From assembly GCA_039970095.1 (NCBI GenBank), contig JBDVMP010000075.1:1-64000 (forward strand): a stretch of 64,000 nucleotides of DNA, given 5' to 3'. This document shows, one piece after another, positions 10,537 through 17,235 of the stretch. Source of the DNA: JAMZMI01 sp039970095. Its GTDB lineage: Bacteria > Bacteroidota > Bacteroidia > Cytophagales > Cyclobacteriaceae. The notes below the pieces were generated by a model that saw only the letters and a program-made list of their open reading frames with translations, made no database searches and was not told where the DNA came from. Position 1 is the stretch's first letter, and each line of letters opens with the position of its first letter. The position numbers and the translations under genes were made by a program.

Positions 10537-11145
10537 CTATTTTTTCTTCTCCTCAAGCGAATCGTCGGCATTTATTTCCTCAATAAACACTCCCGGCTTG
10601 AAGGTGATATATATTTCTTCATACCCGATATTCTTGAGCATTCCGGCTATCATGGTTCGTGTTTTTTCTTCTGTTGCCTTTTTTATTCCCGTGTATTTCA
10701 GGTTGTTTCTGATTTCCAACTCTGCATCCATGTAGAATTGCTCATGATCCAAAATGGTAATATTGTTCAGGAACTTGTCACGGGTTATCGTACTGTCTAT
10801 TTTGTATTTTGAAAAAGGATAGCTAAAGTCCAACACTTCAACATTGGGCAGAACTATTTCAATTCGCTTGTCGGAAATCTCAATATCATTTGGCTCCAAC
10901 TTACTCAAGTCTATACCAGCAGTGATTATTGCCTGTGTATAAGCTGCGAAATGCGCCTTATTCACTCTAATGAGACCGAGGAGTTTTCGCTCCTGAGTGC
11001 CTAGCACTACTTTATCTATAATAGTTTCCGTGGTGGCAAGCTTAGCCGAACTCTTGATCTTACTCACTACCAAATACCGTTGATCCTCCTCCTTTTTACA
11101 GGAAGTCATCAATACGAGTACCAGCAAGAGTATTTGGATACGCAT
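10537..11145 (-). CDS. DUF4230-family lipoprotein
   Basis: The 202-residue protein begins with a lipoprotein signal (MRIQILLLVLVLMTSC), with cysteine 16 as the lipid attachment site. The body matches the DUF4230 pattern: VLGTQERKLLGLIRVNKAHFAAYTQA, then TAGIDLSKLEPNDIEI, then the strand IEIVLPNVEVLDF, and a final helix plus strand ending in IGYEEIYITF. DUF4230 is a family without an assigned function. The start overlaps the stop of the upstream membrane gene in a TGATG arrangement. The next gene downstream contains a second, divergent copy of the same domain. Confidence 0.8.
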   Translation of the reverse strand: MRIQILLLVLVLMTSCKKEEDQRYLVVSKIKSSAKLATTETIIDKVVLGTQERKLLGLIRVNKAHFAAYTQAIITAGIDLSKLEPNDIEISDKRIEIVLPNVEVLDFSYPFSKYKIDSTITRDKFLNNITILDHEQFYMDAELEIRNNLKYTGIKKATEEKTRTMIAGMLKNIGYEEIYITFKPGVFIEEINADDSLEEKKK

Positions 11146-11819
11146 CAGCCTACGGATTGCTTATCATTAAAATCCTTTGACTCATCGGGTTCTTCCATGT
11201 TCTGTTGCAGACCTTTTTTCAGATCTCCTGCACTTACCGGCGAAGGTGGAAATGTAGTAGGTTTTCCTGTTGGGTCGTCGGGAGGCGAACTCTGCTCCTT
11301 CTTTTTGTTATTGAGTACCTCCAGTGATTTATTGCCAAAATAAAAAGCAATCATCATTAGAAAAGCATTTTTGAAGAACTCAAAATTATCAACTACGTTC
11401 TCATTTGATGCGTAGGAAGAACTCAATTGGAACGAAGCAATGATCACGGCCAGTCCGGCTATTAAAAGTGACAAAGCAATAGTTCCTCTCACTGTTCCCG
11501 GAGGAAGCCCTAAAGTCTCTCCGGCGTGGGGATTGCTGATTGGCTCATCTGATATTTGTCCCGGCCCAAGATCGTTCTTGTCCTTGTAGTTTCTGACTCG
11601 CTTCCAGTCCTCATCATCCCAGCCGAGGTTGATATTGTAAAAGTAAATAGCCCAGATGTAGTAGATGATCAGAACCATTATCCAGCTAATAATAATAGAG
11701 GCTGCAAAGTGAAAGAAGAATTCGTCTCCTGCTCTGAAGAAACCTATCAACGTGGTAACTATGGCCACTAAAACCAAGTAGGCCACCACCACCCAAATCA
11801 AATTCCATTTATTTTTCAT
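11145..11819 (-). CDS. Four-helix membrane protein of the amidase operon
   Basis: The 224-residue protein has two N-terminal membrane helices (about residues 6-28 and 35-60), a cytosolic-looking acidic loop with LGLPPGTVRGTIALSLL near residue 104, two more helices (about 107-128 and 140-160) and a proline-rich charged tail. I chose the ATG at 11819, ten bases after the upstream stop, over the one at 11873, which would overlap the upstream gene by 44 bases. I do not recognise a named family. The position between the amidase/DUF5675 pair and the DUF4230 pair suggests an envelope partner. A holin-like role is only a speculation from helix number and context. Confidence 0.7.
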   Translation of the reverse strand: MKNKWNLIWVVVAYLVLVAIVTTLIGFFRAGDEFFFHFAASIIISWIMVLIIYYIWAIYFYNINLGWDDEDWKRVRNYKDKNDLGPGQISDEPISNPHAGETLGLPPGTVRGTIALSLLIAGLAVIIASFQLSSSYASNENVVDNFEFFKNAFLMMIAFYFGNKSLEVLNNKKKEQSSPPDDPTGKPTTFPPSPVSAGDLKKGLQQNMEEPDESKDFNDKQSVG

Positions 11820-11829
11820 ATCCCATGCT

Positions 11830-12558
11830 TTAGTTATGATGGAAGCTCTTTTTACCAAACCAAGCTTCATCATGGATGCTTATCTTAATTTTCTTGTTCT
11901 TGTCCAACTCTTCCTTTAGATACAGGTAGAGCCGTTTAAAAGTATTTCTACTATTTGTGAAAAATTGACTATCCGCATTGACTGACAGACTATCAGAAAC
12001 CAAAATACACCCCTCCGTATGTGTATTGTCTCCTCCACTATGTATGTAAATGAAGCTGAATTCAGGAACATCTTTTACCCAAAGATGATATTGAAACCAC
12101 TCCGGATATCGGCTTCTATAAGTTTTGGTTAATTCAGTTTCTTCTCTTCGAAAATCAACGATATATTCACCTGACCAAATTCTCGTTTGCCCTGGTACCT
12201 TAGGCTGATTATAAGTATCCTCTAGCGTGTAGCAATAAAACCTACCATTGATATATAGGAGACCGAGGGTCGTATCCTTATCATGAAAATATCGTAGGAC
12301 GGTAAGTTCAACATCCGCTTCTATTTCTGGCTCAACCTTGCTTTTTTCTTGGGGTGGAGTCTCCTTTTGATTTTCTGGAAGCAGCGAGTCGAAAAACTTT
12401 GTGGTTTTTTCCCAGCCTATCCTTCCACTCTTTATGATCAGACCTATCAGACCAAGTGCCCACAGCCAAATGCCCTCAAGCATATCCGGGTTCTTGAAAA
12501 ATAGTATTATCAAGAAAGTACCGATTGCAATGGCCAGGAGAAGGAGTATCCGTTTCAT
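11830..12558 (-). CDS. Membrane-anchored DUF5675 protein
   Basis: The 242-residue product has two N-terminal hydrophobic segments (about residues 3-20 and 29-45). From about residue 85 it has a DUF5675 domain: LTVLRYFHDKDTTLGLLYING, YCYTLEDTYNQPKVPGQTRI, SGEYIVDFR, FIYIHSGGDNTHTEGCILV. DUF5675 is a small beta-rich family of unknown activity; the conserved IHxG...T.GC arrangement resembles the H...GC pattern of L,D-transpeptidases. The start overlaps the stop of the amidase gene as ATGA (12555-12558). This form is membrane-anchored, which fits work on the cell wall. Enzymatic action is inference. Confidence 0.75.
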   Translation of the reverse strand: MKRILLLLAIAIGTFLIILFFKNPDMLEGIWLWALGLIGLIIKSGRIGWEKTTKFFDSLLPENQKETPPQEKSKVEPEIEADVELTVLRYFHDKDTTLGLLYINGRFYCYTLEDTYNQPKVPGQTRIWSGEYIVDFRREETELTKTYRSRYPEWFQYHLWVKDVPEFSFIYIHSGGDNTHTEGCILVSDSLSVNADSQFFTNSRNTFKRLYLYLKEELDKNKKIKISIHDEAWFGKKSFHHN

Positions 12559-13403
12559 TTTGTTGTTACAAAATCTTTTTTAACCCATCCTGTTACAGAT
12601 GTTTTCACCTGCACCCATCCATTCTTTTCTTCCAAAATTTCCACAGGGTGTCCTCGTAAAAGTGGTTTCGCTACTTTATCGAATGACGTGCTGCTACCCG
12701 AACGGATATTTAGTTTATCCACGGCCACAACTCCAGAAGACGGCAAGTTGCTCGCGGTTACGCTTTCGTCCACATCTCTGCCATTTAAAATCATGTCTCG
12801 AAACCTGTCCAGCTCGAAAGCAGGTCCTGGATCTTGCTTTCTTCCGGGTGAAATTTCTTCATGGCCAAGAATTGAAGTTAGCTTGTATTCTTTTACCAGC
12901 AACTCTGCTATATCCTGAGCCACTTCGATCAGCTCTGGCGTATACGTATGCCAATAACGGGGGCTTGATTCATTCCTATTAGTCGCGAGTAACACCTCAT
13001 TTTCAGGGTACCTCACTCCAAACCAGGCCTGAAATTCATTTCCAACTTTAGTAAGCACACCCGCATTGTCCATTTCTATTCCTATGGAGTATTTGTTGAA
13101 GCCGGACCGATCACCATAGCTACTTATCCCAGCATGCCAGGCCACCTTGTTGAAAGGTACTAGCTGATATATGTCTCCTGTCTTATCAATCACAATGTGA
13201 GCTGAAGCTTTCACCTCTGGTCTGATTAAATATTTTGCGGAACTCTCTCCGCTTCTGCCTCCTGTGTAATGCATAATCAGCGTATCAAGCTGACCTCCGG
13301 CTTGTCGGTATGTCTTAGAATTCTTTTGGGCCGTTTCTTTAGTCCAGTCGGTTATTTTGTACTTCTTACTGGATAAAATATGGTTTTCAATGCTAAAACT
13401 CAT
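12555..13403 (-). CDS. N-acetylmuramoyl-L-alanine amidase with SH3 domain
   Basis: The 282-residue protein has an AmpD/T7-lysozyme-type amidase_2 domain (about residues 35-215). This family cleaves the bond between muramic acid and the stem peptide of peptidoglycan. Visible zinc and catalytic elements are H45 in IMHYTGG, the core SIGIEMDNAG, and GHEEISPGRKQDPGPAF with the second histidine and the aspartate. Residues about 222-282 form a bacterial SH3 domain (LNIRSGSS... and a final VQVKTSVTGWVKKDFV). There is no signal peptide, as in endolysins and AmpD. It is the first gene of the five-gene operon. Confidence 0.88.
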   Translation of the reverse strand: MSFSIENHILSSKKYKITDWTKETAQKNSKTYRQAGGQLDTLIMHYTGGRSGESSAKYLIRPEVKASAHIVIDKTGDIYQLVPFNKVAWHAGISSYGDRSGFNKYSIGIEMDNAGVLTKVGNEFQAWFGVRYPENEVLLATNRNESSPRYWHTYTPELIEVAQDIAELLVKEYKLTSILGHEEISPGRKQDPGPAFELDRFRDMILNGRDVDESVTASNLPSSGVVAVDKLNIRSGSSTSFDKVAKPLLRGHPVEILEEKNGWVQVKTSVTGWVKKDFVTTK

Positions 13404-13641
13404 GGAGGTGGCAGGACGATGACCACTGTGAATTAAACTGATATTTCAGGAAAAGACAATATCACAAACCATTATTTTTTATTAAAATAAATTCTCCAAT
13501 ATTGATTTGCACTATTCTTACAAATATGTGGAACCGCAAACTATTAGACGCAAGGAACACCCCACCACACGGCTTGAGAATTGATGAATTTTAAATTAAT
13601 AGAAGTATTTTCACATTCTATTGAATAATATCTATAAACAC

Positions 13642-15321
13642 ATGAGCAAGTATATTTTCATCTCTATCTACTTATTCGCATTTTTTGTTCCCGCCATTTC
13701 CTTTTCGCAAGATGGTGGCGAAGACGATCCTTATTCGGATTATTCTTATCTGTGGGAAGACTCCAAAAAGAAAAAAAAGAAGGATAGAAAGAAAAAAGAG
13801 GAACCTGCTCAGAATCAAACCATCGAAACACCGGCAGCTGATAGTACCAATCTTGCCGAAACTGAATATCGCCTTGTTTCGGACAGCATTCCAAAAGATA
13901 GCATCGATGTTGCCGAGAGCACTCCTGAATATATTCCTCCTGCCGATTCGATTGTAGAGGAAGAAGTTGCAGAAGAGGAACTGGCTGAAGAACCAAAGGA
14001 AAAGTGGAGTGACAGAGAGATTGAGCCTGTGAGTGACTTTAGAGCAGGAATGGGTTCAGGTGGTTCAGGAAGTTTTACCGGTGGTGTTACCTACACCCAA
14101 ATCGGTAGCAATGCCTATGTCGGGGTGGTGCTATCTCCGGAATTTAGGATTGGAAAAGTGGGCGTAGGTCTAAGTGTGCCTATACTTTATGGCCTGGATG
14201 ATCAGAAAGTGCGAACGGAAATATTTAAAGGCGGTGTAGGTCCATTGAGGCTTGTGAGATACGTGCGCTATGGTGCTCAAAAAACAGACCCCATATATGT
14301 GAAGGTAGGTGAACTGAGTGGAACCATGATCGGTTTTGGTGGGCTGGTCAATAACTATAGCAATACCACTAGCTATGAAAAACGAAAGGTGGGTCTACAT
14401 TATGATTTTAATGTCATGAAAGGCCTGATCGGTATAGAGGGACTTTATAGCGATTTTGATCCTGCATCACTCAATCTTTTTGCTATTCGCCCCTACTCTC
14501 GCCCATTGATCTGGACCTCCATACCTGTGGTCAGAACTCTGGAGATTGGTACGACTTTCATCAAAGACAAAGATCAAACGGTTCGCAACGGAGAGACTTA
14601 TAACTACACCAAAGACGGTGTGGGAGCATTCGGTATTGACATGGGAGTAGTCGTGCTATCCATACCCTTTATACAAATCGATTTATTTGCTAACTACTCA
14701 AAGCTCAACATTGAAGACGTGGCATGGCCTCCTTTAAGTACACCTGGCGACCCGGGGTATGTATTCATGGAAAAAGCAGGAAGTGGTATCTCTGCGGGAA
14801 CCAACTTTCGCTTTCATTTCATCGCGGACATATTGAGCACAGATATCAGGATTGAGCGATTAAACTACACTGACAACTACCTTCCTCAATTCTTTGATGC
14901 CATTTATGAATTAAACAAAGACGCCAAAATTGGCTCTCTTATAGACGCCAAAAAAATCAGTGGAACTTACGGAAGTCTTACCGGACATATCCTTCAAACG
15001 GTACAACTCGGCGGGAGCTTACTTATACCAGATCATATCACAGATGAAACACCTGCAACTGTTCGCGTAAGCGCTGATGTTGAGCGGTTGGCGGACAAAT
15101 TTTCGATGCATGCCAGCTACATAAAAGGTGATTTAACAGATTTGGGTGATGCTTTCACTTTTGATAGTCGCTCACTGGCCAAGGTGAGGTTTATCTATCA
15201 CATGAATAAGTTTTTGGCTACAGGTGTGGACTACTACTATTACTGGGAACAGAGGGAAAGCGGAGAATACAAAGCCACCAAATACGTCATGCCATACTTT
15301 GGTGTTAGCATTCAGTTTTAA
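13642..15321 (+). CDS. Outer-membrane barrel protein with charged N-terminal linker
   Basis: The 559-residue product has a signal peptide (MSKYIFISIYLFAFFVPAISFSQ). Next comes an unusually charged stretch containing DSKKKKKKDRKKKEEP and an acidic, alanine- and glutamate-rich linker to about residue 125. The rest is beta-barrel sequence ending in MPYFGVSIQF. I start at the ATG at 13642 instead of the TTG at 13621 because the signal peptide begins there. I do not recognise a family. The stop overlaps the stop of the convergent barrel gene by four bases (15318-15321). The linker could bind peptidoglycan or another polyanion, but this is speculative. Confidence 0.75.
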   Translation: MSKYIFISIYLFAFFVPAISFSQDGGEDDPYSDYSYLWEDSKKKKKKDRKKKEEPAQNQTIETPAADSTNLAETEYRLVSDSIPKDSIDVAESTPEYIPPADSIVEEEVAEEELAEEPKEKWSDREIEPVSDFRAGMGSGGSGSFTGGVTYTQIGSNAYVGVVLSPEFRIGKVGVGLSVPILYGLDDQKVRTEIFKGGVGPLRLVRYVRYGAQKTDPIYVKVGELSGTMIGFGGLVNNYSNTTSYEKRKVGLHYDFNVMKGLIGIEGLYSDFDPASLNLFAIRPYSRPLIWTSIPVVRTLEIGTTFIKDKDQTVRNGETYNYTKDGVGAFGIDMGVVVLSIPFIQIDLFANYSKLNIEDVAWPPLSTPGDPGYVFMEKAGSGISAGTNFRFHFIADILSTDIRIERLNYTDNYLPQFFDAIYELNKDAKIGSLIDAKKISGTYGSLTGHILQTVQLGGSLLIPDHITDETPATVRVSADVERLADKFSMHASYIKGDLTDLGDAFTFDSRSLAKVRFIYHMNKFLATGVDYYYYWEQRESGEYKATKYVMPYFGVSIQF

Positions 15322-16163
15322 AGGCTAAAAAACACTCCGACAGAATAGTTAGGTGCGGCTAGTATTTGCCTCCCTGAAAAGGCGAACCCTGCTGCCGCAG
15401 ATAAGCCCCATGATTCATTGATGATATATGCCAGCTCCGGAGTATATGAGAAGTACTCTGTGTTGTTTGCAAAAACACCATTGGATTGTGAGTTGCCCGC
15501 TGAATCGCCGTTATAGAAAGATTCTATGCTGTAAACTTTCAAAATAGCCACTAACCTTTCGGATGTAAATCCCACTTCTCCACCCCAATGAAATTCATCA
15601 GAAAACCCATTGGTACGATTGTTAAAACCTACTAAAAGCGATGCATAAAAAGGTAATTCGGCAAACGAGTGGCTTGCCTCAATTTTTACCAGTTGGTTGA
15701 ATTCTCCGTCTCCTGTCTGTAAAATTCTTTCACTGCTCACCTCGGATGATCCCAATGGCAAACCCAGCATTAAACTTGCAGCCATCACAACTGGTCGATC
15801 CTGAAAAAAACCATACTTAAATCCAATATTGGTATCACCAAATGAGTTAATAGCATCACCCTCAATCGTATTTCCACTTTGTCTAAATTCCACTTTATTC
15901 AAAGTGCTCCTGACAAAAAAAGGCATATAAACAACCGCCGTAAGATTGTCACTTAGGCCATATTCCCCATATACACTTGTTGTGTATAAACTTACCGTGG
16001 GTATATCCACGATGTTTCCATCTGAATCAAATAAATGAGGAGATCGGATCACATTCTGGGCTACTTTAAAATAGCCTTTGTATTTGTTGTGTACCCATCC
16101 GCCTCCGGCATAGGATTGAAAACCAAAAGTGAACGCGATAACAATGAGTAAATTTTTTCGCAT
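15318..16163 (-). CDS. Outer-membrane beta-barrel protein, phenol-pathway (MetA) transporter type
   Basis: The 281-residue protein has a signal peptide (MRKNLLIVIAFTFGFQSYAGG) and a small barrel made of repeated strands, for example VYGEYGLSDNLTAVVYMPFF and FGDTNIGFKYGFF, with final SVGVFFSL. This pattern is typical of the barrel family linked to meta-pathway phenol degradation, which acts as an outer-membrane channel. It begins two bases after the stop of the Big2-DM13 lipoprotein gene, so the two form an operon and probably act together at the outer membrane. The substrate cannot be inferred. Confidence 0.75.
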   Translation of the reverse strand: MRKNLLIVIAFTFGFQSYAGGGWVHNKYKGYFKVAQNVIRSPHLFDSDGNIVDIPTVSLYTTSVYGEYGLSDNLTAVVYMPFFVRSTLNKVEFRQSGNTIEGDAINSFGDTNIGFKYGFFQDRPVVMAASLMLGLPLGSSEVSSERILQTGDGEFNQLVKIEASHSFAELPFYASLLVGFNNRTNGFSDEFHWGGEVGFTSERLVAILKVYSIESFYNGDSAGNSQSNGVFANNTEYFSYTPELAYIINESWGLSAAAGFAFSGRQILAAPNYSVGVFFSL

Positions 16164-16165
16164 AA

Positions 16166-17092
16166 TTATTTCAATTCAGCATACCCAAAGGTGATGCTTG
16201 CTGGCTTACACAGTAGCACGACATATTGATATGAGTTTAATCCAGCGCTGCTATCGACTGCCGTTACATCATAGGACTTTGCACCATTGGTGGTAACCTC
16301 TGCTATTTCCAGACCTTGAGACCTTACTGCCGTTCCGCTAGTTGAATTGGCCAGGTAAACGAACGTGCCAAGAGCAAAACTTGTCTCAAAATCGTTGCTA
16401 AACGTCAAGGTCAGGTTTCCATTGTCATCAATCAGAGTCGCAGTGCCTTTTGCGTCATAAGACCCTACGCCTTGAAATGTCCCCATTTTCCCATTGGTTC
16501 CCACCATAATCACGAAAGAAGGACTGCTTACCCCATCTATTGAGGCTATCATTTCGGTCAGGCCATTGGCCAAACCGGTTACCAATCCATTTTGATCTAT
16601 TGATGCCACGGCTAGGTCTGAAGATGACCATGACACCACTTTGTCTGTTATTTCAACATCATTGATGGTGTAAGCTCTGGCATATAGCTGCAATGTCTCT
16701 GCCACTTCAATGGTACTCTTGTCTCCTGAAACTTCCACTCTGGCCACTTCAGCCTCGGTTTCCACCACGGTTACCGAGACAGAAGTAGTATCCTCTCCTG
16801 GAAACAGTATCGTTATCGTAGTTTGTCCTTTGGCTAATCCCGTGATGGTTCCTGACGAGTTTACTGTAGCGATGCTCGGGCTTTCGCTTATCCATGTTAG
16901 CTGTACTTCGGGCTCTGGACGCCACATATTGTAGTGATAGACCGCTTCTATTGTTTCAGACTCCCCTACCATCAATTCGAAACTTTGTTTCTCTAAAAGA
17001 ATGGCGGAATCCTTAGGATCATTTTCATAATCCGTGCCAACACAAGCGGTGAGAAAGGGGACTAAACACATGGTCAAAATGACACTTTTCAT
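16166..17092 (-). CDS. Lipoprotein with two Big2 Ig-like domains and a DM13-like domain
   Basis: The 308-residue product starts with a lipoprotein signal (MKSVILTMCLVPFLTAC, lipid cysteine 17). Two bacterial Ig-like Big2 repeats follow (about residues 28-110 and 115-197), each with the signature S.ATV...G.ITGLAKG or S.ASIDQNGLVTGLANG. The C-terminal part (about 205-308) matches DM13: GTATLIDDNGNLTLTFSNDF, GTFVYLAN, and YQYVVLLCKPASITFGYAEL with the single conserved cysteine of that domain. DM13 resembles cytochrome-type electron-transfer domains found with DOMON. The protein is the first gene of a pair with the barrel downstream. Confidence 0.78.
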   Translation of the reverse strand: MKSVILTMCLVPFLTACVGTDYENDPKDSAILLEKQSFELMVGESETIEAVYHYNMWRPEPEVQLTWISESPSIATVNSSGTITGLAKGQTTITILFPGEDTTSVSVTVVETEAEVARVEVSGDKSTIEVAETLQLYARAYTINDVEITDKVVSWSSSDLAVASIDQNGLVTGLANGLTEMIASIDGVSSPSFVIMVGTNGKMGTFQGVGSYDAKGTATLIDDNGNLTLTFSNDFETSFALGTFVYLANSTSGTAVRSQGLEIAEVTTNGAKSYDVTAVDSSAGLNSYQYVVLLCKPASITFGYAELK

Positions 17093-17182
17093 ACCTTAAT
17101 GATACGAATTTGTGTTAGCAATAGCTCTACGAACAAATGTCTCCTTCCGCACATTAGTCGCAATTTTTTAGAGGTATGGGCA

Positions 17183-17215
17183 TAAAAAAAGGGCTCAGCA
17201 TATGCTGAGCCCTTT
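17183..17215 (-). terminator. Rho-independent terminator of ppc
   Basis: A perfect 28-base palindrome at 17188-17215 (arms AAAGGGCTCAGCAT and ATGCTGAGCCCTTT) is followed, read on the minus strand, by a run of seven T. It sits 21 bases beyond the ppc stop codon and so ends that transcript. Confidence 0.88.
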
Positions 17216-17235
17216 CGCAATTTTATGAAAGATAA

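Noticed and set aside
10537..13403. A prophage or tailocin remnant around the amidase
   Set aside because: No capsid, tail, integrase or terminase genes are nearby and the flanks are ordinary genes, so only a lysis-like role is kept as a speculation.
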